From Amycolatopsis roodepoortensis (GTDB lineage: Bacteria > Actinomycetota > Actinomycetes > Mycobacteriales > Pseudonocardiaceae): a stretch of DNA of 64,000 bases. Position numbers and translations under genes: made by a program. Of this stretch, positions 25,491 to 34,755 are shown piece after piece (position 1 is the stretch's first letter; the number at the start of each line of letters is the position of its first letter). The DNA lies in assembly GCF_014873915.1 (NCBI RefSeq), contig NZ_JADBEJ010000002.1, forward strand, positions 124,001 through 188,000, read 5' to 3'. The notes below the pieces were generated by a model. The model had not been told where the DNA came from. It was given only the letters and a program-made list of their open reading frames with translations, and did no database searches.

Positions 25491-28478
25491 ATGATCAGAA
25501 GCCGGGCACTAGTTCGCCTGTTCGCCGTACTGTCGGTTTCAATCCTGCTTCTCCCGGGATGGGTGGGCGCGCCGGAAGCGGCGGCAGCGCCCACCTTGCC
25601 GTCGGGTTTCGTGCTGCGTGATCAGCCGAGCGGTCAAGCCGCCTTCGATCTGACCGATTTCGCTTATCTGCCCGACGGTTCGGTGCTCAGTATCGGCAAG
25701 AGCGGCAAGGTCGCCTGGGTGCCCGCCACCGGGCAGGCGCGGACGATCGCGAACCTTCCCGTCCACGACGACGGGGACCTCGGCCTCGTCGGCTTGGCCG
25801 TCGCCCCGGATTTCGCCACCTCGCGCCAGATCTACCTCACGTGGTCGTTCGACACGAGCGGCGGCGCGTTCATCATGCGGGTGGCGCGCTGGACGGTGAC
25901 CGGCACCGACGTCCCCACGGGGCTCGCGAACGAACGGGTGCTCGTCGACCTTCCCGGGTTCCACGACGTCCACGGCATCAGCGGGCTCGTCGCGGCGCCC
26001 GACGGGACCTTGTGGATTTCCATCGGTGACGCCGCCGACTTCACCCGCGTGGATCCCGGCGCGCTTCGCTCACTCGACCTCGATCAGCTTTACGGCAAGA
26101 TCCTGCATGTCACCCCGGACGGCGCCGGCGTCCCCGGCAACCCGTACTACTCCGCCGCGGCGCCGAATGCCAATCGCTCCAAGGTCTTCGCCGGCGGTTT
26201 CCGCAGCCCGTTCCGGTTCTCCCTGGACCCGCGGCTCGGCCTTCCGGTCGTCGGGGACGTCGGCTGGAACACCTGGGAAGAGGTGGACGTCGTGCGGCCG
26301 GGGGCGAACCACGCTTGGCCCTGCTGGGAAGGAAACGCCCCCACGCCGGGATATTCCGGGCTCGCCGGTTGCGCGGGGGTGGTCAACACGGCGCCGATCA
26401 CCGCGTACCACCACGGTTCCGGTGCCGACGAAGGGAACAGCGTCACCGCGGGGATCGTCTACAGTGGATCGTCCTATCCGGACGAATACCACGGCACGTT
26501 CTTCTTCGGGGACTACGTCACGCAGAAGATCTGGACGATGACCTACGACAGCCAGGGCAGGCTCGTCCGCGCGCCCGAGCGGCCGCCGAAGTTCACCGGC
26601 GTCGGCGGCCCGGTCGAGTTCGCGGCCGCGGCCAACGGGGACATCGTCTTCGCCGACATCCACACCGGGAACCTGCGTCGGCTCAGCTATCCGGGGACGA
26701 ACGCCGAACCGGTGGCGGTGGCGGCGTCGAGCACCGAACCGTCGACGCGGACGGTGACCTTCGACGGTGCCGGTTCCTACGATTTCGACGGCGATCCGCT
26801 GACGTACCACTGGGATTTCGGTGACGGCACGAGCCAGACCGGTGTCCGTGTGACCCACGCCTACGGCGCCGGGGTCGAACGGGCGTCCGCGCGTCTCACC
26901 GTCACCGATCGGCTCGGCGCGTCCGCGAGCACCGACGTCGTCGTGGTGCCCGGAAACCATTCGCCGGAACCGGTGCTGACGGATCCCGGTTCGCGGACGT
27001 TCGCCGTCGGGGAACCGGTCGTCGTCGAGGCGACGGCCACCGACGCCGAGGACGGCGCGCTGCCGGTCTCGTGGAGCACGCTGATCCGCCATTGCCCGGA
27101 GGAATCGACCTGCCACGCGCATCCCGGCTCGCCGGGTGGCGGACCGGTTTTCACCGTGCCCTTCACCGATCACCAGGATTCCCGGGTCGAGATCACCGCG
27201 ACGGTGACTGACAGCGCCGGCATGACGGCGAGCAGGACCTACGTCGCCATGCCGCGCGAACACCGGTTGTCCCTGGCCGCCAGTGTCCCGGCGGCGGTGA
27301 GCATCCCGGCGGAAGGCGGGGTCAACACCGCGATGGTGACCGAGGGTGCGACGTTCGAGGTCGTGGCGGACGAGATCGCCGCCGACGGCGTTTCGAAGTT
27401 CGCGAACTGGTCCGACGGGAGGACCACGCGCACGGTGACCGTCACCGTCCCGGCGGGCGACCTGACCCTGACCGCGAACTACCTCACCCCGATCGACCAG
27501 CGCTACCAGGCGGAACCCGCGCTGCGGCAACGACTCGGCGCGCCCGCCGGGCCGGAGGTCGCCGACGGGCCCGTGCGCTACCGGCCGTACGCGAACGGCA
27601 GGCTCTACTGGAGCGCCGAGACCGGAGTGAAGCAGATTGAGGGCGAAATCCTGGCGCGGTATCTCGCGCTGGGCGGGCATCGGACGTTCGGGCCGCCGGC
27701 GACGGACGAGACCGCCACGCCGGACGGAGTCGGCCGGTACAACCACTTCCCGTACCGGCCGGGCCCGGGGCCGTCGTCGATCTACTGGACCCCGTCGACC
27801 GGCGCGCACGCGGTTTACGGGCGGATCCGGGTCAAATGGGCCGCGCTCGGGTGGGAGCACGGGCCGATGGGATACCCGACGACCGACGAAATGGGCACTC
27901 CGGACGGTGTCGGCCGCTTCAACCATTTCAGCAAGAACGCGTCGATCTACTACACCCTGCAGACGGACGCGCGTGCGGTCTGGGGTCGTATCCGGGTCAA
28001 GTGGGCGGCGCTCGGCTGGGAGCACGGGCCGATGGGGTACCCGACCACCGATGAGTCAGGCACACCCGACGGTGTGGGGCGGTACAACCACTTCACCAAG
28101 GGCAGTTCCATCTACTGGACGCCGTCGACCGACGCGCACGGGATCTACGGGGCGATCCGGCAGCGCTGGGCGGCGCTCGGCTGGGAGCACGGGCCGATGG
28201 GATACCCGACCACCGACGAGTCAGGCACACCCGACGGTGTGGGCCGCTTCAACCACTTCACCAAGGGTGGCTCGATCTATTGGACGCCGTCGACCGGCGC
28301 GCACGGGGTCTACGGGGCGATCCGGCAGCGCTGGGCCGCGCTCGGCTGGGAGCGGTCGTACCTGCGCTACCCGACGACGGACGAGTTCGGCATCCCCATC
28401 GGACGGCAGAACAGCTTCCAGGGCGGTTACGTCACCTGGAACCGGAGCACGGGCCAGGTGATCGACCGGCGGTGGTGA
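25491..28478 (+). CDS. Secreted PQQ-type sugar (glucose/sorbosone) dehydrogenase with PKD domain and LGFP repeats, paralogue 1
   Basis: 995 residues. Signal peptide to about 34 (APEAAAAP); six-bladed GSDH propeller (about 38-405) with HDVHGISGLVAAPDG, SIGDAADF and GGFRSPFRFSLDP; PKD domain (about 410-485, YHWDFGDGT); a further beta-sandwich region (about 490-665, with HCPEESTCHAHP); and LGFP repeats to the end, including three copies of LGWEHGPMGYPTTDE about 54 residues apart. LGFP repeats bind the mycolate/arabinogalactan-type wall, so this is a wall-tethered sugar oxidoreductase or binder. Upstream sequence CGGTTCGATTG resembles the leader of the next paralogue. Confidence 0.85.
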   Translation: MIRSRALVRLFAVLSVSILLLPGWVGAPEAAAAPTLPSGFVLRDQPSGQAAFDLTDFAYLPDGSVLSIGKSGKVAWVPATGQARTIANLPVHDDGDLGLVGLAVAPDFATSRQIYLTWSFDTSGGAFIMRVARWTVTGTDVPTGLANERVLVDLPGFHDVHGISGLVAAPDGTLWISIGDAADFTRVDPGALRSLDLDQLYGKILHVTPDGAGVPGNPYYSAAAPNANRSKVFAGGFRSPFRFSLDPRLGLPVVGDVGWNTWEEVDVVRPGANHAWPCWEGNAPTPGYSGLAGCAGVVNTAPITAYHHGSGADEGNSVTAGIVYSGSSYPDEYHGTFFFGDYVTQKIWTMTYDSQGRLVRAPERPPKFTGVGGPVEFAAAANGDIVFADIHTGNLRRLSYPGTNAEPVAVAASSTEPSTRTVTFDGAGSYDFDGDPLTYHWDFGDGTSQTGVRVTHAYGAGVERASARLTVTDRLGASASTDVVVVPGNHSPEPVLTDPGSRTFAVGEPVVVEATATDAEDGALPVSWSTLIRHCPEESTCHAHPGSPGGGPVFTVPFTDHQDSRVEITATVTDSAGMTASRTYVAMPREHRLSLAASVPAAVSIPAEGGVNTAMVTEGATFEVVADEIAADGVSKFANWSDGRTTRTVTVTVPAGDLTLTANYLTPIDQRYQAEPALRQRLGAPAGPEVADGPVRYRPYANGRLYWSAETGVKQIEGEILARYLALGGHRTFGPPATDETATPDGVGRYNHFPYRPGPGPSSIYWTPSTGAHAVYGRIRVKWAALGWEHGPMGYPTTDEMGTPDGVGRFNHFSKNASIYYTLQTDARAVWGRIRVKWAALGWEHGPMGYPTTDESGTPDGVGRYNHFTKGSSIYWTPSTDAHGIYGAIRQRWAALGWEHGPMGYPTTDESGTPDGVGRFNHFTKGGSIYWTPSTGAHGVYGAIRQRWAALGWERSYLRYPTTDEFGIPIGRQNSFQGGYVTWNRSTGQVIDRRW

Positions 28479-28565
28479 TTACGGTTCAATCAAGCCACTC
28501 GAAAGAGTGAAATGCGCAGGTGGGCCCGGTCGATTGGACGTTCGACTGGGGAAAGGGGCCCACCC

Positions 28566-31391
28566 ATGCCTTCGAGATTCCGTGCGCTCTGTCAAGCCGT
28601 CGCGGTGGTGCTGCTGGCGACCGTGCTGGTGCCGTCGACGTCCACTCCGGCGGCCGCGGCGCCGCTGTTGCCGTCCGGCTTCGTCCTGCGTGACCAGCAG
28701 AGCGGGCAGGCGCCGTACGACCTGACCGACTTCGCCTACCTGCCCGACGGCTCGATCCTGACCACTGGCAAGGCGGGCAAGGTCGCTTGGGTGTCCACCA
28801 CCGGCCGGATCAGGGAAATCGCGAACCTGACCGACGTCCGGACCGCCAGTGACCTGGGCTTGACCGGCATCGCGATCGCGCCCGACTTCGCGACTTCGCG
28901 CAAGATCTACACGGCGCGCGCGGTGAATCAGGCCGGTGGCGGGTTCGTCCTGCGGGCGTCGAGCTGGACGGTGTCCGGCGCCGCGGAACCGACCGGGTTG
29001 ACCGGCGAGAAGATCCTGATCGAAGGCCCCGGAAACACCGACGTCCACGGCATCACCGGTGTCGTCGCCGCCCCCGACGGCACGGTGTGGGTCTCGATCG
29101 GCGACAGCGCCCGCTTCCAGGGCGCGGCGGATCCGTTCGCGCTCAACGTGTACGACCTCGACACGATCTACGGCAAGATCTTCCACGTCACCTCCGACGG
29201 TGCCGGTGTACCGGACAACCCCTACTACGCCGCCGCGAACCCGGATTCCGTGCGCTCCAAGGTTTTCGCGACCGGTTTCCGCAGCCCGTTCCGGTTCAGC
29301 ATCGACGCGAGCACCGGTCTCCCGGTGGTCGGTGACGTCGGCTGGGGCACGTGGGAAGAGGTCGGCTTCGTCCAGAAGGGCGCGAACCACGGTTGGCCGT
29401 GCTTCGAGGGGAACCAGCGGACCGACGGTTACTCCGCCATGCCGCAATGCGCTTCGGCCGTGAACACCCCGCCGATGCTGGCGATCCCGCACGGCCAGGG
29501 CCCCGACAACGGCAACAGCGTCACCGGCGGCATTGTCTACAATGGAGAGTCGTATCCCGAGGAATACCTTGGTGCGTACTTCTTCGGCGACTACGCCACG
29601 CAGAAGCTGTGGACGGCGAAGTACGACACGCAGGGCCGCGTCGTCCGTCCGCCGGAGACGCCGCCGAAGTTCAGCGGTATCGGCGGGCCGGTCAAGTTCG
29701 CGGCCGCGGCCAACGGCGACATCGTCTACGCCGACATCTACACCGGCCTGCTGCGGCGGCTCAGCTACACCACCGGGAACAAGGCGCCGATCGCGGTCGC
29801 CACTTCCGAGACGAACCCCGGAACCCGCACGGTCTCCTTCGACGGCAGCGGTTCGTACGACTTCGACGGCGACCGGCTGACCTACGAATGGGACTTCGGC
29901 GACGGCACCACCGGCACCGGGGAGAAGGTCAGCCACACCTACGCGGCCGGGACCGAGAGGTTCACCGCCGAACTGACGGTGAAGGACGGCTTGCAGGCGT
30001 CGGGGAGCACGAACATCGCCGTGGCGCCCGGGAACCACTCGCCGAAGCTGACCATGACCGATCCCGGCGGCAGCCTGTTCGCGGTCGGCGAGGAGGTCGA
30101 GGTCGGCGCGACCGTCATCGACGTCGAGGACGGCGATCTGCCGGTCACCTGGACCACCCTGGTCCGGCACTGCCCGGAGAACGCGGTCTGCCACGCGCAT
30201 CCGGCCGAAAGCGGCACCGGCCCCGCGTTCGCCATGCCGTTCACCGATCACACGGACTCCAACCTGGAGTTCACCGCGTCGGCGACCGACAGCGCCGGGG
30301 TCACGGTCTTGAAGACCTACGTGGCGAAGCCTCGCGAGCACCGGCTCACTCTCACCGGCAACGTCGCCGCGGCGCTCGGCATCACCGCGGAAGGCGGGGC
30401 GGCGTCGGCGATGGTGGCCGAAGGCGCGACCGTGGAGATCCAGGCGGCCGAGGTCGCTTCGGACGGCGCGTCGACCTTCACCGGCTGGTCCACCGGGGCC
30501 GCCGCCCGGCTCACCACCATCACCATGGGCGCCGCCGACCAGACGATCACGGCGAACTACAGCACCCCGATCGACAGGCGCTACCGCGACGAACCCGCGC
30601 TGGCGCAACGGCTCGGCGCGCCGACCGCGCCCGAGGCCGTCGACGGGACGGTCCGCTTCCGCACCTACGAGCGCGGACGGCTGTACTGGTCGAAGGACAC
30701 GGGCGTGCGGCAGATCGAGGGCGAGATCCTCAAGATGTACCTCGCCGCCGGCGGGCACGTGAAGTTCGGCCCGCCCGCGACCGACGAACAGTCCACTCCG
30801 GACGGTGTCGGCCGGTACAACCACTTCCCGGTCTGGCCCGGCGTCATGCAGGCGTCGATCTACTACACCGTCGGAACCGGCGCGCACGCGGTCTACGGCA
30901 TGATCCGGCGGAAGTGGGCGGCGCTCGGCTGGGAGCACGGTCCGATGGGATATCCGGCCACCGACGAAATGGGTACGCCGGACGGTGTCGCGCGCTACAA
31001 CCATTTCAGCAAGAACGCGTCGATCTACTACACCCTGCAGACGGACGCGCGTGCGGTCTGGGGTCGTATCCGGGTCAAGTGGGCGGCGCTCGGCTGGGAG
31101 CACGGGCCGATGGGGTACCCGACCACCGACGAGACCCCCACGCCGGACGGCGTCGGCCGCTACAACCACTTCACCAAGGGCGGCTCCATCTACTGGACTC
31201 CGTCGACCGACGCACAGGGGGTCTACGGGGCGATCCGGCAGCGCTGGGCCGCGCTCGGCTGGGAGCATTCGTACCTGCGCTACCCGACCAGCGACGAGTT
31301 CTCCGTCTCCGGTGGACGGCGGAACAACTTCCAGGGCGGCTACGTGTTCTGGAACGGCACCACCGGCGCGGTGACCGACCGCCGCTGGTGA
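28566..31391 (+). CDS. Secreted PQQ-type sugar dehydrogenase with PKD domain and LGFP repeats, paralogue 2
   Basis: 941 residues, same architecture as the preceding gene: signal peptide (STPAAAAP), GSDH propeller with TDVHGITGVVAAPDG and TGFRSPFRFSIDA, PKD domain (YEWDFGDGT), sandwich region with HCPENAVCHAHP and LGFP repeats. It is 54 residues shorter, equal to one LGFP unit. A 132-bp stretch (30998-31129) is identical to 27920-28051 in paralogue 1, pointing to recent gene conversion. Start ATG is chosen because it begins the signal peptide; separate 87-nt leader suggests its own promoter or a processed operon. Confidence 0.85.
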   Translation: MPSRFRALCQAVAVVLLATVLVPSTSTPAAAAPLLPSGFVLRDQQSGQAPYDLTDFAYLPDGSILTTGKAGKVAWVSTTGRIREIANLTDVRTASDLGLTGIAIAPDFATSRKIYTARAVNQAGGGFVLRASSWTVSGAAEPTGLTGEKILIEGPGNTDVHGITGVVAAPDGTVWVSIGDSARFQGAADPFALNVYDLDTIYGKIFHVTSDGAGVPDNPYYAAANPDSVRSKVFATGFRSPFRFSIDASTGLPVVGDVGWGTWEEVGFVQKGANHGWPCFEGNQRTDGYSAMPQCASAVNTPPMLAIPHGQGPDNGNSVTGGIVYNGESYPEEYLGAYFFGDYATQKLWTAKYDTQGRVVRPPETPPKFSGIGGPVKFAAAANGDIVYADIYTGLLRRLSYTTGNKAPIAVATSETNPGTRTVSFDGSGSYDFDGDRLTYEWDFGDGTTGTGEKVSHTYAAGTERFTAELTVKDGLQASGSTNIAVAPGNHSPKLTMTDPGGSLFAVGEEVEVGATVIDVEDGDLPVTWTTLVRHCPENAVCHAHPAESGTGPAFAMPFTDHTDSNLEFTASATDSAGVTVLKTYVAKPREHRLTLTGNVAAALGITAEGGAASAMVAEGATVEIQAAEVASDGASTFTGWSTGAAARLTTITMGAADQTITANYSTPIDRRYRDEPALAQRLGAPTAPEAVDGTVRFRTYERGRLYWSKDTGVRQIEGEILKMYLAAGGHVKFGPPATDEQSTPDGVGRYNHFPVWPGVMQASIYYTVGTGAHAVYGMIRRKWAALGWEHGPMGYPATDEMGTPDGVARYNHFSKNASIYYTLQTDARAVWGRIRVKWAALGWEHGPMGYPTTDETPTPDGVGRYNHFTKGGSIYWTPSTDAQGVYGAIRQRWAALGWEHSYLRYPTSDEFSVSGGRRNNFQGGYVFWNGTTGAVTDRRW

Positions 31392-31394
31392 TCC

Positions 31395-31435
31395 GCGCGT
31401 GAAGGCCCCTTCACTCGGCTGGGGCCTTCACGCGC
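31395..31435. terminator. Hairpin, shortened variant of the GTGAAGGCCCC palindrome family
   Basis: Perfect 15-nt arms (31395-31409, 31421-31435; GCGCGTGAAGGCCCC) and an 11-nt loop that keeps the CTCGGCT core of the full-length family. It lies between the convergent dehydrogenase genes. Confidence 0.8.
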
Positions 31436-31444
31436 TTCGGGGTC

Positions 31445-32968
31445 TCAGCGGAGCAGATCGGCGGGGGTGGTTCCGGTCGAGGCGAGCGGCAGGCCGAGCG
31501 CGACGCGTTCGGTGAGCCAGGCGCTCGGCCGGTAGCGCTGGTCGCCGGTGCTCGCGACGAGCCCGCGCAGGACCCGCAACACGAGCTCCGCGCCCGTTTC
31601 GTCGCCCCAGGTCAGCGGTCCGCGCGGGTAGCCGAGGCCGAGCCGGACGGCGGTGTCGATGTCCTCCGGCGTCGCGAGCCGCTGCCCGGCGATGAAGCAG
31701 GCGGTGTTGACGATCGACGCCAGCAGTCGCTGCGCGATCGGCGCGGGACCGTCGCGGACCACGGTCACCGGCAGGCCGGTCGCGGCGAGTGCGCCCCAGG
31801 CGGTGCGGCCGGCGGCCGGGTCGAGCGCGGGGTGGACCGAAAGTGTCAGGCGTTTCCTGTAGCCGCCGAGCGGGTCGACGCCGACGACCCGCTCCGCCGG
31901 GAGGCCCGCCGCGCGCGCGGCGTCCACAGTGGACGAACCGATCGGGCTGACGATCAGGACGGTGTCCGGGTAGGCGGAGTGCACGACCTGGATCCCGGCC
32001 GAAGAGAGCAGCGTGCCGAGCCGTTCGTCGTCGACCCACACCGGTGTGGCCGGGGCCTCCGGCGCGGCCGGTTCCGGCTCGACCTGCTGCTGTCCGTCGA
32101 CATAGGAGTAGAAGCCTTCGCCGTTCTTGCGGCCGAACAACCCGGCGGCGACGCGGGGGCGCGTCAGCCACGACGGCCGCAGCCGCGGTTCGCCGTGGAA
32201 ACCGCTCCAGATGCTTTCGAGCACCGCGTGCGAGACGTCGAGGCCGGTTAGGTCGAGCAGTTCGAACGGGCCGAGTTTCAGGCCGAGCACGTCACGGGCG
32301 ATGCGGTCCACCTCGGCCGGGCTCGCGATCCCTTCGGCGAGGATCTGCAGCGCCTCCGTGCCCAGTCCGCGGCCGGCGTGGTTGACGAGGAAGCCCGGCG
32401 CGTCGCGGGCGAGGACGGGTTCGTGTCCCCAGCCGCGGACGAGTTCGGTCACGGCGGGCGGCAGCCAGGCGGCGGTCCGCGCGCCGGGCACGACCTCGAC
32501 CAGCCGCATCAGCGGGACCGGGTTGAAGAAGTGGAGGCCCAGCAAGCGGCCGGGATCGGTCAGCGCGGCCCCGATCTCGGTCACCGAGAGCGAGCTGGTG
32601 TTGGTGGCGAACACCGTGTCCGGCCCGCACACGCGCTCCAGTTCGGCGAACAGCGTGCGTTTGATCTCCAGGTCCTCGCGCACCGCCTCGACGACCAGGT
32701 CGACGCCGTCGGCGGGGGCCAGCGGGCCCTCGGCCGCGATCAGCCTGCCCCTGGCCGACTCGGCGGCTTCCTCGCTGATCTTGCCCTTCGAAGCGAGCTT
32801 GCCGAGCATCGCGCCGACGTGCTCGATGGCCTCGCCGACCGCGTCGGGCCGGGCGTCGGCGAGCTCGACCTCGAGCCCCGCCGTCACGGCGAGCTGGACG
32901 ATGCCCCGGCCCATCACCCCGGTTCCGATGACCCGGATCCTGCCGACCTGCTCCGCCCACTTCTCCAC
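31445..32968 (-). CDS. 3-hydroxyacyl-CoA dehydrogenase (PaaH-like)
   Basis: 507 residues. N-terminal NAD-binding Rossmann domain with IGTGVMGRGI, then TNTSSLSVTEI and GLHFFNPVPLMRLVEVV of the 3HCDH family, followed by two C-terminal helical 3HCDH domains (GFLVNHAGRGLGTEALQIL and a second copy near 400-490). This double-domain length is typical of PaaH-type enzymes oxidising 3-hydroxyadipyl-CoA or 3-hydroxybutyryl-CoA with NAD. The GTG start follows AGGCGG and sits just before EKWAEQVGRIRVIG. No phenylacetate genes are nearby, so the pathway is unassigned. Confidence 0.87.
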   Translation of the reverse strand: MEKWAEQVGRIRVIGTGVMGRGIVQLAVTAGLEVELADARPDAVGEAIEHVGAMLGKLASKGKISEEAAESARGRLIAAEGPLAPADGVDLVVEAVREDLEIKRTLFAELERVCGPDTVFATNTSSLSVTEIGAALTDPGRLLGLHFFNPVPLMRLVEVVPGARTAAWLPPAVTELVRGWGHEPVLARDAPGFLVNHAGRGLGTEALQILAEGIASPAEVDRIARDVLGLKLGPFELLDLTGLDVSHAVLESIWSGFHGEPRLRPSWLTRPRVAAGLFGRKNGEGFYSYVDGQQQVEPEPAAPEAPATPVWVDDERLGTLLSSAGIQVVHSAYPDTVLIVSPIGSSTVDAARAAGLPAERVVGVDPLGGYRKRLTLSVHPALDPAAGRTAWGALAATGLPVTVVRDGPAPIAQRLLASIVNTACFIAGQRLATPEDIDTAVRLGLGYPRGPLTWGDETGAELVLRVLRGLVASTGDQRYRPSAWLTERVALGLPLASTGTTPADLLR

Positions 32969-33137
32969 CGCGAGCCGCCTTTCCCTCGAAGTCGTTCCAG
33001 GCGTGACGCTAGCCGCCACGCCGATATCTCGCCCGGAAGGGTGATCCGTGCCCTGCTCGGCGTAAGGCCGCCTGCCCGGCGCGGTCTCCTCCGCGAAAAC
33101 CGAGTGTTCCGCGCCCCACCCCGAAGGGAAAGCTCCC

Positions 33138-33332
33138 ATGGCCACCGTCCCCGCCGCCGCAGCCGTCCGGACCACGCCGTTGCTCCTCGTCGCCGTCCTC
33201 TTCGGCGCCGTCGCCGCTTTCCTGGCGAGCCAGGCGTTGTGGTCGCTCACCGCGCTGGCCGTCGTGGTCGCCGCCGCCGTCCTCGCGGGCGGGGTGTGGC
33301 TGACCGGCCGGAAGGCGAGCGCCGAACTCTAA
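33138..33332 (+). CDS. Small two-span membrane protein
   Basis: 64 residues, Ala/Val/Leu-rich: TPLLLVAVLFGAVAAFLA and WSLTALAVVVAAAVLAGGVWL form two helices, ending in TGRKASAEL. GAAGGGA precedes the ATG. Nine bases upstream of the TetR gene, so probably co-transcribed with it. Family not recognised. Confidence 0.65.
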   Translation: MATVPAAAAVRTTPLLLVAVLFGAVAAFLASQALWSLTALAVVVAAAVLAGGVWLTGRKASAEL

Positions 33333-33341
33333 GATCGCCGG

Positions 33342-33965
33342 GTGACGGCGAAACGCTTGACGCGGGAAGAAAGCCGCGAGCAGACCAGGCAGCGCCTGCT
33401 CGAGGCGGCCGCCGAGCTGTTCTCCGAACGCGGGGTCAACGGCACGTCCGTCGAGCAGATCGCCGAACGGGCCGGATTCACCCGAGGTGCGTTCTACGGC
33501 AACTTCGACGGCAAGCACGAGCTGGTCGTCGAGCTGCTGCGCCGCCGGACCCAGCGCGAGGCCGAGGAGGTCTCGGCGCTGCGAGAGGGCGTCGGCTCCT
33601 TCGCCGAGATGATGGACCGGCTGCGCGCGTGGAACGTTGAGCGCGCCGAACACCTCGCCGGCTGGCTGACGCTGCGCACCGAGCTGGCGCTGTACGCGCT
33701 GCGGAATCCCGACGCGCGCCCGCTGGTCGGGGAAGGCGAGAAGTCGACAAGGGCGCTGCTGGAGACCTCGGTCCGGACGGAACTCGCCGCGCGCGGCGTC
33801 GAACCGCCCGCCGACCCGGCCTTTCTCGCGCTGATCCTGCACGCGCTCGAGGACGGTCTCCTGTTGCAGCGTTTCCTCAGCCCGGAGGGGACCGGCGACG
33901 AGGACGTGGTGGACGCCGTCCAGCTGCTGATGCGATCGTGGACCGCGCTCAGCCGGTCATCTTGA
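33342..33965 (+). CDS. TetR/AcrR family transcriptional regulator
   Basis: 207 residues from a GTG. The N-terminal DNA-binding domain (15-60) has RQRLLEAAAELFSERGVNGTSVEQIAERAGFTRGAFYGNF, a standard TetR helix-turn-helix; the C-terminal domain is all-helical with a ligand pocket of unknown specificity. Its end overlaps the convergent second TetR gene by 17 bases. Target genes are not evident; the small membrane protein upstream is a candidate. Confidence 0.87.
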   Translation: MTAKRLTREESREQTRQRLLEAAAELFSERGVNGTSVEQIAERAGFTRGAFYGNFDGKHELVVELLRRRTQREAEEVSALREGVGSFAEMMDRLRAWNVERAEHLAGWLTLRTELALYALRNPDARPLVGEGEKSTRALLETSVRTELAARGVEPPADPAFLALILHALEDGLLLQRFLSPEGTGDEDVVDAVQLLMRSWTALSRSS

Positions 33966-34638
33966 TCCCGGTGAACTCGGCCATCTGCCGGATCCCGTGC
34001 GCGAAGAAGTCGTCCGCCGGATCCACCGAGCCGACGTACTGACCGAACAGCTCGAAGTTGATCATCCCGAACAGCTGCGTCCAGGCCATGATCAGCCGGG
34101 AGGCGGTCTCCGGGGCCAGGTTGATCTTGAGGATCCCGGTGAGGGCGTCGAGCTGGTGGTGTAGCGCGACGGGTATGTCGCCGACCTCCGTCTCGATTCG
34201 GAGGTTCGCGTCCCGCAGGACGGCGACCAGTGCGAACGCCACCCGGCCGGCGGGGGCGACGGTGTCCTGCGGGGCTTGGTAGCCGGGGATCGGTGAGCCG
34301 TAGATCAGCGCGTACTCGTGCGGGTGCGCCTTCGCCCAGGCACGGACCGCGTGCCAGATCGACTCCCAGCGCTCCAGCGAGGTCTTCTTCGGGTCGTCGG
34401 CCGCCTCCGCGGCTTCGCCGACGGCGTTGTAGGCGTCGACGATCAGGGCGGTCAGCAGCTCTTCGCGGCTGGAGAAGTACCGGTAGAGCGCGGAGGAGAC
34501 CATGCCCAGCTCCCGCGCCACCGCGCGGAGCGAGAGGCCGAGCGCGCCGACTTCGGCGAGCTGGCGGCGGGCTTCGTCCTTGATCTCGCGGGTGAGCTCG
34601 GCGCGGGCGCGTTCGCGCGCGGTCTGGGTGGCGGCCAT
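33949..34638 (-). CDS. TetR family regulator, likely repressor of the divergent deazaflavin oxidoreductase gene
   Basis: 229 residues. HTH at 20-65 (LSLRAVARELGMVSSALYRYFSSREELL), C-terminal domain with WHG-type features (WESIWHAVRAWAKAHPHEYALIYGSPIPGY). The start ATG is chosen because upstream extensions run into the operator region. The 117-nt divergent promoter region holds two copies of a 13-bp palindrome that fit TetR operators, so autoregulation and control of the divergent gene are likely. Confidence 0.87.
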   Translation of the reverse strand: MAATQTARERARAELTREIKDEARRQLAEVGALGLSLRAVARELGMVSSALYRYFSSREELLTALIVDAYNAVGEAAEAADDPKKTSLERWESIWHAVRAWAKAHPHEYALIYGSPIPGYQAPQDTVAPAGRVAFALVAVLRDANLRIETEVGDIPVALHHQLDALTGILKINLAPETASRLIMAWTQLFGMINFELFGQYVGSVDPADDFFAHGIRQMAEFTGIKMTG

Positions 34639-34668
34639 GCTCTCACCATAGAGCATCGCACCAAAAAG

Positions 34669-34735
34669 AGAGCACTGCTCTTGACATGATGCACCGCTCC
34701 GGTGTTCACTGCTCTTAACAGAGAGCACTGCTCTC
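34669..34735. promoter_or_regulatory. Two TetR-type palindromic operators in the divergent promoter
   Basis: AGAGCACTGCTCT at 34669-34681 and, extended to 15 bp, GAGAGCACTGCTCTC at 34721-34735; centres 53 bp apart, five helical turns. A half-site CACTGCTCTTAAC lies between (34708-34720). A TTGACA hexamer (34682-34686 region, overlapping the first site) could be a -35 box for the deazaflavin oxidoreductase gene. Confidence 0.65.
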
Positions 34736-34755
34736 GCAGACTTAGAGGAGACGAG

